Origin: Polaromonas sp.
GTDB taxonomy: Bacteria > Pseudomonadota > Gammaproteobacteria > Burkholderiales > Burkholderiaceae_C
DNA length: 64,000 bases
NCBI RefSeq assembly: GCF_013817205.1
Contig: NZ_JACDDD010000005.1
Location: forward strand, 25,853 to 89,852
Reading direction: 5' to 3'
The notes under the pieces were generated by a model. That model was not told the origin of the DNA and did not search any database. It was given only the letters and a program-made list of their open reading frames with translations. Each line of letters starts with the position of its first letter. Position 1 is the first letter of the stretch. Positions 41,794 through 50,707 of this stretch are shown one piece after another. The position numbers and the translations under genes are program-made.

Positions 41794-42891
41794 ATGTCTG
41801 GTTTTTCTGGTTTTTCCGGCTTCTCCGGCTTTTCGGGTTTCTCGGGTTTTTCTGGGTTTTCTGGCTTTTCTGGGTTCTCTGGCTTTTCGGGCTTTGGACC
41901 GCAAACCGACCCCCTACTGGCGGACGCACTGACGAACAACAGAGCGGCGTTGACTGGCCCGTTCCAAGGCGCAACTCTCCCATTCACGCTGCCCACCCCC
42001 CTAGACAAACCAGACCGCCTCGCCGAATGGGCCGCAGGCCCGCGCATGGCGGTCTGCGCACTGGAAGTGCTTTCCGGGGTGCGCTTCGACGTCAACCAGG
42101 GCAAAAAGTCGATGACGCTTGGTTTTGTCGATCTTGACCGCAAGCCGCTGAAGGACCTGACACTTGCGAGCCTGACCCGTCCGACTGAAAGCATCTTCAA
42201 GCAGCAACTGGACCTGGTCGCCAACTACGCCGAGTTGCGCGAAGACCGTGGTGCAGAGGTTCTGGCGCAGACGGGCGGCGGCCCGGCTTTCTGGGCGTCC
42301 ATCGTGGGTCTAACGGCTCACCGCCACAAATACACGCTGGAGTTGCTGGACTTGGCGATGTCGCTGGCCATTCATGTGGAGATGCGCTTAAAGCACGCCT
42401 TTGCCTGCCCGAGGCCGGTCGACCTGTCACCGCAAATCCAACCCATGATCCCGACACCCGGTCATGCCAGCTGGCCCAGCGGCCATGCGACGGAAGCCTA
42501 TATGACCTGCGCAGTGCTGCAGGCTTTGATTCCGCACGGTGACAAATACCGCGAGCAGCTCGAACGCCTGGCCGCGCGGATTGCGGTGAATCGCACGGTC
42601 GCGGGCATGCACTACCCGGCTGACAGCGCCGCGGGGCGCTTGCTCGGCACATCGCTGGCAGAATTTTTTGTCGCGCGCTGCACCGGTGCAAAACTGCATG
42701 AACGCGGCTTCAACGGCCCGAAATTCCACGGCGCGAAAGATGCGGTGATCGACTTCGACCCGCGCGTGTCCATGATCGACAACAAGAGCGGCTACTACGA
42801 ATACGCGTCGTCGGCATCGGCCATTGCCGCGTCGCCGCTGCTCGAGTTCATGTGGACCAAAGCCGCCAAAGAGTGGCAGCCGCTCAAGTAA
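41794..42891 (+). CDS. PAP2/vanadium-haloperoxidase-family enzyme with an N-terminal (SGF)11 repeat
   Basis: 365 residues. Residues 2-34 are eleven perfect Ser-Gly-Phe repeats. The catalytic domain holds all three acid-phosphatase/vanadium-haloperoxidase motifs: Lys200 to Arg207-Pro208 (KHAFACPRP, KX6RP), PSGH (228-231) and RTVAGMHYPAD (Arg267, His273, Asp277). It is thus either a phosphatase or a vanadate-dependent haloperoxidase. No signal peptide; the repeat takes that place. AACAGGAGAC precedes ATG 41794. It is 30 bp after the TPR-cyclase gene and 6 bp before the subtilase gene, so it is probably in one operon. The Ser, Gly and Phe codons vary along the repeat, which argues for selection on the protein rather than recent slippage. 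Confidence 0.85.
   Translation: MSGFSGFSGFSGFSGFSGFSGFSGFSGFSGFSGFGPQTDPLLADALTNNRAALTGPFQGATLPFTLPTPLDKPDRLAEWAAGPRMAVCALEVLSGVRFDVNQGKKSMTLGFVDLDRKPLKDLTLASLTRPTESIFKQQLDLVANYAELREDRGAEVLAQTGGGPAFWASIVGLTAHRHKYTLELLDLAMSLAIHVEMRLKHAFACPRPVDLSPQIQPMIPTPGHASWPSGHATEAYMTCAVLQALIPHGDKYREQLERLAARIAVNRTVAGMHYPADSAAGRLLGTSLAEFFVARCTGAKLHERGFNGPKFHGAKDAVIDFDPRVSMIDNKSGYYEYASSASAIAASPLLEFMWTKAAKEWQPLK
41797..41895 (+). repeat. Eleven tandem 9-bp units encoding Ser-Gly-Phe
   Basis: Units of the form TCN-GGN-TTY, eleven in a row, directly after the start codon of the PAP2-type enzyme. Synonymous bases differ between most neighbouring units (TCT/TCC/TCG, GGT/GGC/GGG, TTT/TTC). The antisense frame through it reads Lys-Pro-Glu-rich but is a by-product. 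Confidence 0.95.
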
Positions 42892-42897
42892 GCCGCC

Positions 42898-44868
42898 ATG
42901 AGCTGGACCAAACTGCCCACGGGCGAGTTCACGGGCATTGACTGGGCCAAGCCCGGCGCCACCAAGGGCTTTGACCCTTACCTGATCTGGGCGGAAGCAG
43001 ACGATTTTTCAGGTTACGGCGACCAGCGCCCGAAATGGCTGCCGATTGCCATCGAGCTGAAGCCCGGCACGACTGTCCACCAACTGCTGGCCGCTGCGTC
43101 CAGCAAATGGCTGCACGTTCCGCCCGTGTACACCGGCCGCGCGGCGCCGGCCGGGCTGAAGTTCTGTACGGCGCGGGTGCGGCCGGCGTTTTTCAAACAC
43201 ATCCAGCCCGGGGGACGCCTGCACGCGCTGGTGCTGCGTTTCGAGCTGGGGTTGCCGGCGGCGGAATATGCCGACGACCCGACCGGTCATGGCAAGGGAA
43301 GCCTGCCGCCCCATTCGACCGGCGCCGCCTACCAGGCCGAAGCGCAGGCCGAGACCCTGCTGTCGGGCAAGGTGCTGGCACTGATTGACGACAGTCTGGC
43401 ATTGGCGCATGCCAACTTCCTGCATCAGGGGAAAGCGCGTACGGCCTATTTCTGGCGGCAGGACGCCGAGGGCACGGGCCGCACGCCGAACGCCCTGGGT
43501 TATGGCCATGAGCTGACCGCTGCTGACATCAACGCGGCAATGCGGGCCAATGTCCACAACGGTCTGGTGGACGAAAGCGCGGTCTACGTCGCGCTGGGGC
43601 TGTCGACGCTGGGCAAGAAGATGCCGAAAAACGAGCATTTCTTTCATGCGCTGGATACCTCCGTCAGCCACGGCAGCCACGTCATGGATCTCGCGGCCGG
43701 GCCGCGCACCTTGCTGGCCCAGGTGGGCAACCTTCCCCCCGGCTTCGACGCACCGCCTACTTGGGCGGCTGCAAACGACGACGCCAGCCGGGCGCCGCTG
43801 ATCGCCGTGCAGCTCGACTACGACACGGTGCGCGACACTTCGGGCGGCTCGATGAATGTGCATGTGCTGGACGGCCTGATGTACATCCTGTCGCGCTGCA
43901 CCGACAACGCGAAGGTGACCGTGAACGTCAGTTTCGGCACCCTGGCAGGGCCACACGATGGCACATCGCTTCTGGAAGCCGCCATGGACCAGCTGATCGC
44001 GCTGCTGGGCAAACGGCTGCAGATCGTGCTGGCGGCCGGCAACAGTTACCAGCTGCGCACCCACGCCAACAAAACGCTATCAAAAGGAGAGCGGCATACG
44101 CTTGACTGGCGGGGGCTACCCGACGATTCGACTCAAAGTTTTGTGGAACTGTGGGTGGAGGAAGACCGCGAGGGCATGCAGATCCAGCTGTCCCCGCCGG
44201 GCTGCGCGCCACTGCCGGCGCTGAAGTTTGGCGAATCACGGATGTGGACCAACGGCGGCAAACAGCCCCTTTGTGCGCTGATCTACCCTGAAACAGTGGC
44301 CACCGGCAGGCGTGGCACCTGCGCCCTGCTCGCGGTCGCCCCGACCTTCAGCTTCGACCAGAAGACCGCGACCGCCCCCAGCGGCGTCTGGAAGATTGAG
44401 CTCATCAACACCGGCAACAAACCGGTCACGGTGGACGCCTACGTGGAACGGGACGATGTCGTCATCGGCACCCGCAGCGGCGCGCAGCAATCCCACTTCG
44501 AAGACAAGTGGTACGACACCAGCGGCAACCCCAACGCCTTTGTGGACCACCCCGACAACCCGAGCGCCATCCGGCGCAGCGGCAACTTCAACAGCATCGC
44601 CACCGGAAGCAAGACGGTATCTGTTGGCGGCACGCGAATCACCGGGCCGCGCTGGGCGCACTATTCGCCGCAGCGGCCCGACCCCGACGCTGGCCGGCCG
44701 CAACGGCCCGGCGTGGTCAAGGTGCCCGATGCCGAAGCCTTCAGTGACGTCAACCCCGCCGCTCTAGGCGTCAATGCGGCAGGCACCCGCAGCGGTGCGG
44801 TGGTGCGCCTGCGCGGAACCAGCGATGCCTCGCCGCAGGTTGCACGAAAGATTCTCAATGGCAATTGA
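42898..44868 (+). CDS. Subtilisin-like (S8) serine protease
   Basis: 656 residues. The catalytic set is readable: Asp164/165 in VLALIDDSLALAH, His258 in VSHGSHVMDLAAG, oxyanion Asn382 in VLAAGNSY and Ser642 in LRGTSDASPQVAR. The Asp-His spacing holds a large insert, and about 260 residues lie between Asn and Ser, including a beta-rich section (SGVWKIELINTGNKPVTVDA). No signal peptide or clear prodomain is seen; the N-terminal 150 residues may act in folding or targeting. It starts six bases after the PAP2-type gene, so the two are co-translated. Target unknown. Confidence 0.88.
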   Translation: MSWTKLPTGEFTGIDWAKPGATKGFDPYLIWAEADDFSGYGDQRPKWLPIAIELKPGTTVHQLLAAASSKWLHVPPVYTGRAAPAGLKFCTARVRPAFFKHIQPGGRLHALVLRFELGLPAAEYADDPTGHGKGSLPPHSTGAAYQAEAQAETLLSGKVLALIDDSLALAHANFLHQGKARTAYFWRQDAEGTGRTPNALGYGHELTAADINAAMRANVHNGLVDESAVYVALGLSTLGKKMPKNEHFFHALDTSVSHGSHVMDLAAGPRTLLAQVGNLPPGFDAPPTWAAANDDASRAPLIAVQLDYDTVRDTSGGSMNVHVLDGLMYILSRCTDNAKVTVNVSFGTLAGPHDGTSLLEAAMDQLIALLGKRLQIVLAAGNSYQLRTHANKTLSKGERHTLDWRGLPDDSTQSFVELWVEEDREGMQIQLSPPGCAPLPALKFGESRMWTNGGKQPLCALIYPETVATGRRGTCALLAVAPTFSFDQKTATAPSGVWKIELINTGNKPVTVDAYVERDDVVIGTRSGAQQSHFEDKWYDTSGNPNAFVDHPDNPSAIRRSGNFNSIATGSKTVSVGGTRITGPRWAHYSPQRPDPDAGRPQRPGVVKVPDAEAFSDVNPAALGVNAAGTRSGAVVRLRGTSDASPQVARKILNGN

Positions 44869-44887
44869 GGCTCGCCCGGGATCAGGA

Positions 44888-44976
44888 AAAGGGGCGCGGA
44901 GCCAAGAATGCTGCCCCTTGAGTTGAGTTTGAATGCGCGAGGGCAGAATGCCCTCTTGGGCAAACCCCAAAAGGGA
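44888..44976. terminator. Two hairpins after the subtilase gene, possible terminator
   Basis: AAGGGGC pairs with GCCCCTT (44890s-44919), and CCCTCTTGGG pairs with CCCAAAAGGG (44951-44974, one mismatch). They follow the protease stop at 44868. There is no clear T-run, so intrinsic termination is uncertain. The rest of the 181-bp gap to 45050 holds nothing I recognise. Confidence 0.35.
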
Positions 44977-45049
44977 CTTAAAGTACCGTGCACTTTTAAC
45001 AATATGCGCACTTCTGCTTCTGTTACCACTTAACCACTAGGAGAGAGAT

Positions 45050-45586
45050 ATGGGTTGGTTTATGAAAGAGCACGACATCTACATCGGTAGCATGTTGGAT
45101 GAATTGAATCTCCGGTTTGCGCCCCCGCAGGGCAAAGACACGCACCACGGTGGCATCGAAGAAATGGTGGCCTTGCAGAAGGAATTCAAAATCTTCAAGA
45201 AGGGCCGCTCCTTCAAGACCAGCGTCATGGCGCTCAATCTTGGCGCCCGAAACAACGAAGTTAAAAATCGCTGGTATGACCTGATAGGGGCACTCAGCAA
45301 GCATGACTCCAATCGACCCAAGCAGAATGGAGACGTTGCGATTGTCAATGCCCTGATTAAAAACCTCGCGGCCAAAGCACCACTGCCGGTTTATTTCACT
45401 TCCCACGACATGCGCGGCGAGAAAGAAAATGCGCAGGTGAAGATTACAGACAAGAGTCGTCCTGTTCATTACCTGGAGCAAGATTACCTCACGATCTCGC
45501 TCCCCATGCAATCCGTGCAAGCGGCAAACGCAGCACGTCAAGCCAGGGCGTCGGCGAAACCGGGCAAGTCTGGCGCAAAGAAGTAA
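45050..45586 (+). CDS. Unknown cytoplasmic protein
   Basis: 178 residues with a very good ribosome-binding site (AGGAGAGAGAT before the ATG), which supports it as a real gene. The sequence starts MGWFMKEHDIYIGSMLDELN and is mixed alpha/beta, with Lys-rich middle (FKIFKKGRSFKTSVM) and an Ala/Lys tail (ARASAKPGKSGAKK). No membrane segment, Cys cluster or known motif is visible. It lies between the subtilase and a methyltransferase in the cyclase-flanked accessory region. I do not recognise it. Confidence 0.75.
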   Translation: MGWFMKEHDIYIGSMLDELNLRFAPPQGKDTHHGGIEEMVALQKEFKIFKKGRSFKTSVMALNLGARNNEVKNRWYDLIGALSKHDSNRPKQNGDVAIVNALIKNLAAKAPLPVYFTSHDMRGEKENAQVKITDKSRPVHYLEQDYLTISLPMQSVQAANAARQARASAKPGKSGAKK

Positions 45587-45629
45587 GAAGTCGCCCGAGC
45601 TGGCGCAGCTTTATCCTCCGGCGTCTTCA

Positions 45630-46283
45630 GTGACTGAGCACCTCAAGCAACCATCGCTTGATGCGTTGCTTGATGATGTAGCGCAGTACTACACCCGCAA
45701 AATCAACACCCATGGGGCTACCCCCTTGGGCGTCGATTGGTCATGCGTCCCCACGCAGCAAATGCGTTTCGTGCATCTGCTCAAGCTTTGCAGCTTTGAA
45801 AGCGCCACTTCACTGAATGATGTGGGTTGTGGGTACGGTGCGGTTCTGGCCTTCCTGGCCAAACGCTTTCGCGGGACTGCGATTGACTATCTGGGACTGG
45901 ATATCTCACCCGCGATGATTACCCAGGCGCAGAAGTTATGGCAAAAACGCATCGGCACAAAATTTTTGATCGCCAGCACCAGCCCCCGAACGGCTGATTA
46001 CTCGATTGCAAGCGGCATTTTCAATGTGAAATTGAAGCAGCCCATCGACTTATGGGAGCTCTTCGTTGCAAAGTCGCTTGCGAACATGCACAGCACCAGC
46101 CGGCGAGGCTTTGCGGTGAATTTTCTGACCCCGACTTCCGCGCAGAGTCTGCCCGTGCCCGAGCTCTACTATGCGCAACCTGATGTTTGGCGCGAGTACT
46201 GCGAACGCACGTTCAATTCAAAGGTTGAAGTCATCGCCGGCTACGGTCTTCGCGAGTACACCCTGATTGCACGCAGCAGCTGA
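45630..46283 (+). CDS. Class I SAM-dependent methyltransferase
   Basis: 217 residues from GTG 45630. The SAM-binding motif I is LNDVGCGYGAVLAFLAKRF, with motif II YLGLDISPAMITQAQ. Later motifs are diverged (TADYSIASGIFNVKL, FAVNFLTP). The N-terminal DALLDDVAQYYTRKINTHG is helical. The substrate is unknown; it could be a small molecule. It follows the unknown gene by 43 bp and converges with the large cyclase gene (18 bp between stops). Confidence 0.85.
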   Translation: MTEHLKQPSLDALLDDVAQYYTRKINTHGATPLGVDWSCVPTQQMRFVHLLKLCSFESATSLNDVGCGYGAVLAFLAKRFRGTAIDYLGLDISPAMITQAQKLWQKRIGTKFLIASTSPRTADYSIASGIFNVKLKQPIDLWELFVAKSLANMHSTSRRGFAVNFLTPTSAQSLPVPELYYAQPDVWREYCERTFNSKVEVIAGYGLREYTLIARSS

Positions 46284-46301
46284 GACCGAAACGCCCTCCA
46301 T

Positions 46302-49300
46302 CTAAATCGCTGCAGGTGGAAAGGCCGTCGCCTGGGCTCGCGCCAGAGAGCTTTCAAAAATTTTGCCCCCTGTCAGGGAGATCAGCTGTGCCGCTTGATC
46401 AAACAGGTCTTGTGCCTTCTCGACTCTCTCGGGCTCGTTCTTCGAAGCCGACACGGCACCCAAAACGATTAGAGCTCTGCATTCGGCCAGTCGATTGCTG
46501 CGCTGCCTCGAAAGAACAAGCGCCTCTTGGGCAGATGCCTCGGCCAAGTGGAAGTTGCCGAGATGCTGGTAGCACTCCGCAAGGCCAGCCCGTATTTCGG
46601 CCTCGAACTCCACCGCAACTTTCGAACTGGCGATCAGTTCCAGCGCATCCAGAAAGCTCTGCTGCGCCGCCTCCAGGTCGCCAACACTCGTCTGAGCCAA
46701 TCCGGAGCTCCAGAGCGCAAATACTCTTGAATAGGGGCTGGCGTGCTGCTGCGCCAGCTTGATGACAATCGCCGCATGCTCCTTGGCGAGCAGAGTATTT
46801 TGGGTAACTGCGGCAAGTTCTACATGAATATGGTGGGCGATTTGTCCAATGACAGGGTCGTTCAGACCTGCACTGACAGACAGCATGTTTTGCAAGCACA
46901 GGGTCGCTTCCTCCACCCGGTTCAGCCGTATCAACAAACGGGCACGGATGCCAAGCACCCATTGCTCAATGCTGAAGTCGATGAATTCGCGGTCGAATTG
47001 ATCAATGTGCTGCACCGCCGCCAGGGCAGCATCATTGGCCGCCAGGCCCTGGTGCAGCAAGCCCGCCCACGCATAGGCCTGGCTTAACGCCACATTGAGC
47101 ATCGCCACCCTTCCGGTGTCCTGCCCTGGCGGCGTCAGCGCCAGCGCCTTGAGAATGCACTCGACATAGTCGTCGGCCGCGCCTCCGCCCGATTGCAGGA
47201 TGCGGCCCCGGGCAAAGAGCAGCAATTGAACCAGCCGGGTGTCGACCTCGCTCGCGAGTTCGATGGCTTCATGAGTAATCTGGTGCACCTCGTCGGGCTT
47301 CAGACCCTCGCGCCAGCCCAGGTAGACAATCCGCCCGCCTGCCAGGGCGCGAAGGCTGTTGACCTCGTGAGAACGCTCCTGGCCCTCCAGCAGAGCCCAC
47401 ACCCTGCGCCAGTGTTTGGTAGCCTGTGCAGAATGGGTCGATCCCGTCCACTTGGCCGCACGTGCTTCATGCTGGGCCGCCTGCACAAACTTCCCGGCCG
47501 CTGCATAGTGATACGCAATCAACGCGGCAAACTCGCCAGGCTGGGCGCTGTAATGCGCCTCCATGGCCACCGCCACCGCGGCATGCAGGTTGGCACGCCT
47601 GGCCTTGAGCTGGGAGCTGTAGGCCACCTCCTGAATCAGCGGGTGGCGGAAGGCAAACCGCCGCTCGCCGGCGATCTCGCGCAGCAGCTGGAGCAATTCC
47701 ACTTCACACAGCCCGTCCAGCCCGCTCTCCACCTGGCTGACCAGGTAAACCGCGACATCCTGCAATACAGGGAGCGGTATTTCCTTGCCGATGACGGCGC
47801 AGATGTGAAGCAGCGTTCTTTGCGCGGCAACGAGCCTGTCGATCCGTTCGCCGATGACAGCCTGTACTGTCGCGGGCAAGGCATGGACCAGCGGGGCCAT
47901 GTCTGCTGAGCCAACCGCAGACATCTTCAGCTGGACGCTTTTCTCGATCAGCGAGTTGACCAGTTCTTCGGCAAAAAACGGGTTGCCCGCGGAGCGCTCC
48001 ACGATGAGGGACAGAAAGCCGTGCAGATGCGGGTGGTGCCTGAGCCTTTCGCGTACCAGGTCCAGCGCGTCGGTTGTGCTGAGATCAGCCAGATGAATGG
48101 CCTGGAAGTGCGGCAACTCCGCCCAGGGTGCCTGGTAACCCGGGCGGTAATTGAGCAGGAGCAGCAGCCGGGTACCCGCCACCGCCTGCACCAGGGCAGA
48201 CACAAACTCGGCACTCGCCTCGTCGAGCCAATGCAGGTCTTCAAACACAATGACGGAGGGGCTGGCTCCGGCCTGCTTGACCAGTTCATGCACCAGCCCC
48301 AACAATCTGGCGCGCCGCGCCTTCGGGTTGAGCGAGCAGGCCGCACTGCCTTCCTCGGCCACCCCCAAAAACTCGCACAGCAGGGAAAAGTCATCTGCCG
48401 AGCCTGAACCGCATTTTGCGAGGATGTCTGAAATCCGCTCGCGTGCGCCAGCCGCGTCGTGTTTTGGGGATATCTGAAAAAAGCAGGTACGCAGCAACAT
48501 CAACACCGGCTGCAGGGGTGTGGCGTGCCCGTAAAGTTGCGTGCGTATCTCGTGGACAGGAATGTCCTTTGCACGACACCATTGGGCGAATTCGTGGCAC
48601 AAGCGGCTCTTGCCGGTTCCCGGCGCGCCCGACAGGCCCAGCACGGCCCCTTGCGCCTGGCTGGCGAGGGAAAGCGCGTTCTTCAGGATTTCCAGTTCCT
48701 TGGCACGTCCCCTGAAAACAGACAGCGACGCCTCATGAAAATGGTAGTTGTCGACATCGTGTTTCATGCCGAGCAGGGCATGTATCTCTACGGGCTCGCT
48801 GATGCCCTTGAGAAGATGAGGGCCGATGGACCGGACATCACAAACCGTGCGGACCAGGGCCAGGCAATCGCCCGTCAGGCAGATGCCGCCCGGCTCGGCA
48901 AGGCCCACCACGCGACTGGCCAGATGAATGGCATGGCCGTGCACACCACCGCCTTTCGTGGCGTCAGCGGCCCCGGGATCAAGCGCCACCTGGCCGGAAT
49001 GCAGGCCAACCCGGATACGCAAACCCTGGGCATGGCCTTCGAACGCTGCCTGCATGACGATGGCGGCCTCACAGGCCAGGCTGGCATGGCCTTCCAGCGC
49101 CTTGGGCACACCAAACAGGGCCATGATGCCGTCGCCAAGCGTTCTCACCACCGTGCCGCCAAACCTCTCCACCGCATGGCACATGCGCTGGACGGCGGGA
49201 TGCAGTTGCTCCATGGCTTGCTCAGGATCGAGCCCGGCCACATGTTCCGTCGAGCTGACGATATCCGCAAACAAAATGGTGGCGTGCTTCAGTGCACCCC

Positions 49301-49436
49301 ACTGAACTTCCGGCGCAGTCGGCGGCACCAGCTGCTCCCTGACTTCGCCACCAGCATGAAGAGGCGTGCCGCAATTACCGCAGAAGCGGTTGGCGTCCGG
49401 ATTGGTGGTCAGGCAGGATGTGCAACGCAAGGGCAT
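46302..49436 (-). CDS. Zinc-ribbon / class III cyclase / AAA-ATPase / TPR fusion protein
   Basis: 1044 residues. Residues 1-25 hold a zinc ribbon (Cys5, Cys8, Cys19, Cys22). The cyclase domain spans about 48-220, with metal-binding Asp58 (FADIVSSTEH) and Asp102 (TLGDGIMALFG). An AAA_16/STAND ATPase follows, with Walker A SGAPGTGKSRL near 270 and Walker B SVIVFEDLHWLDEAS near 400. A long TPR-like helical region reaches the C-terminus. This architecture is known from orphan cyclases that sense proteins or ligands through the ATPase/TPR part; the output is a cyclic nucleotide. It is transcribed towards the methyltransferase and preceded by the M4 protease gene, 94 bp upstream on the same strand. 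Confidence 0.9.
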   Translation of the reverse strand: MPLRCTSCLTTNPDANRFCGNCGTPLHAGGEVREQLVPPTAPEVQWGALKHATILFADIVSSTEHVAGLDPEQAMEQLHPAVQRMCHAVERFGGTVVRTLGDGIMALFGVPKALEGHASLACEAAIVMQAAFEGHAQGLRIRVGLHSGQVALDPGAADATKGGGVHGHAIHLASRVVGLAEPGGICLTGDCLALVRTVCDVRSIGPHLLKGISEPVEIHALLGMKHDVDNYHFHEASLSVFRGRAKELEILKNALSLASQAQGAVLGLSGAPGTGKSRLCHEFAQWCRAKDIPVHEIRTQLYGHATPLQPVLMLLRTCFFQISPKHDAAGARERISDILAKCGSGSADDFSLLCEFLGVAEEGSAACSLNPKARRARLLGLVHELVKQAGASPSVIVFEDLHWLDEASAEFVSALVQAVAGTRLLLLLNYRPGYQAPWAELPHFQAIHLADLSTTDALDLVRERLRHHPHLHGFLSLIVERSAGNPFFAEELVNSLIEKSVQLKMSAVGSADMAPLVHALPATVQAVIGERIDRLVAAQRTLLHICAVIGKEIPLPVLQDVAVYLVSQVESGLDGLCEVELLQLLREIAGERRFAFRHPLIQEVAYSSQLKARRANLHAAVAVAMEAHYSAQPGEFAALIAYHYAAAGKFVQAAQHEARAAKWTGSTHSAQATKHWRRVWALLEGQERSHEVNSLRALAGGRIVYLGWREGLKPDEVHQITHEAIELASEVDTRLVQLLLFARGRILQSGGGAADDYVECILKALALTPPGQDTGRVAMLNVALSQAYAWAGLLHQGLAANDAALAAVQHIDQFDREFIDFSIEQWVLGIRARLLIRLNRVEEATLCLQNMLSVSAGLNDPVIGQIAHHIHVELAAVTQNTLLAKEHAAIVIKLAQQHASPYSRVFALWSSGLAQTSVGDLEAAQQSFLDALELIASSKVAVEFEAEIRAGLAECYQHLGNFHLAEASAQEALVLSRQRSNRLAECRALIVLGAVSASKNEPERVEKAQDLFDQAAQLISLTGGKIFESSLARAQATAFPPAAI

Positions 49437-49530
49437 CTTTGGGGGTACTCAACGACTGGAAACTCTGAAAATTGTGGCAACAGGAATGCTTGCACGGCGC
49501 CCGAAACAATGCAAGGCATTGCTACCAGGC

Positions 49531-50625
49531 TCAGGGCAGCACTTTGACGGCCCGCCATGCCGCGTTGACGGCTTTGTACTCTTTTGATTGAAGTCCGTGA
49601 CGCGCCAGAGCGGCGCCAAGAGTCGCTCTGGCTGCATCCACAAAGCTGGCCCTGGGTTTGAGCTGGGCGAAAGCCTCGTACCAGATCGGCCCGGCCGCTT
49701 CCCAAGAGTACCCGCTCATTTTCCGTGCGGCCAGATAAAAGGCGTGATTGGGAATGCCGGAGCTGTCATGCACGTCAGCGCTATCGACATACTGGTCCAT
49801 GCTCTTGAACTGATCGTCTTCGTACCACGTCAGTTTCCGGTTGCCCGGGTCCTTCAGCGAACGGATGGCCTTGCCATGCTCGGGTGCCAGCATGTGCTCG
49901 CCGAGCAGCCAGCTGGCCCCGGTCACGTCCTCGCCGGCGTGCCACTGCTTGACCATGCTGCCGACCACGTCAGAGAAAGATTCGTTGAGCGCGCCGCTTT
50001 GGCCCTGGAGGGCATGGGTTTGCTCTTTGAACTCCCTGTCTCTGACCGGCACGCGGACCACGCCCAGCCCGCGTGGTATGAGGTGCTGGGTCACGCCGTG
50101 GGTGAGTTCGTGGGCAATGATGTCCAGCGCCTGGGTGAAGCCGCCTACATTGGCGTCGCCGTCACCGTAAACCATCTGCTCGCCGGTCCACATGGCATTG
50201 CTGAAGTTTTTTCCGAAATGCACCGCCGAGTTCACGCGCATCCCCCGGTTGTCTATGGAGTTGCGCCCAAAAACCTTGAGGAAGAAATCCAGCGTGATGC
50301 CGGTGTTGTCGTAGACCTGATTGACGGCCTTGTCTCTGACCGGCTTGTCACCTTCCGCTCGCGCGGGCTTGCCAGGGAGCAGCATGCCTGTGCCCGCATC
50401 AAAAACTGTACGCTGGCCCGGTGCAGCCACCTTGTGCGCGGTCGCGGCCAGAAGCGGGGGCAACGGTGCAGGCGCGCTCCAGGCACTTCGCAGCGAGCGA
50501 AGACGCGCTGTGTGCTCGATATGCCCGCGCATCACATGACGGTCGGCTTCTCCGGCCTTGGTTGCCAGTTTTTTGAGCAGCCTGGAAGGAACCGCAAAAC
50601 AGAAACACCGATACGCAGATGTCAC
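49531..50625 (-). CDS. M4-family (protealysin-like) metallopeptidase
   Basis: 364 residues from GTG 50625, with AAAGGAA upstream. The zinc site is HELTH (His172, Glu173, His176), with the third ligand Glu215 in ALNESFSDV and the catalytic His in DSSGIPNHAF. There is no signal peptide and only a short N-terminal segment; FAVPSRLLKKLA resembles the PPxxLLxxI precursor motif of protealysins, which act inside cells or are released by lysis. It lies next to the large AAA-cyclase gene on the same strand. With the subtilase at 42898 this gives two signal-less proteases in one accessory region. Confidence 0.9.
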   Translation of the reverse strand: MTSAYRCFCFAVPSRLLKKLATKAGEADRHVMRGHIEHTARLRSLRSAWSAPAPLPPLLAATAHKVAAPGQRTVFDAGTGMLLPGKPARAEGDKPVRDKAVNQVYDNTGITLDFFLKVFGRNSIDNRGMRVNSAVHFGKNFSNAMWTGEQMVYGDGDANVGGFTQALDIIAHELTHGVTQHLIPRGLGVVRVPVRDREFKEQTHALQGQSGALNESFSDVVGSMVKQWHAGEDVTGASWLLGEHMLAPEHGKAIRSLKDPGNRKLTWYEDDQFKSMDQYVDSADVHDSSGIPNHAFYLAARKMSGYSWEAAGPIWYEAFAQLKPRASFVDAARATLGAALARHGLQSKEYKAVNAAWRAVKVLP

Positions 50626-50707
50626 GGGAGATTCCTTTGGGGGCGCGAACTGGGCTCAGCGCAACAGGCCGCGCCTGGGTGTCGGCCCGGCGGTCAGTCC
50701 ACCGGAC

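Noticed and set aside
41778..42224. Antisense frame with Lys-Pro-Glu repeats
   Set aside because: It is the complement of the SGF-coding repeat. It has no ribosome-binding site, while the plus-strand gene has one and a full catalytic domain.
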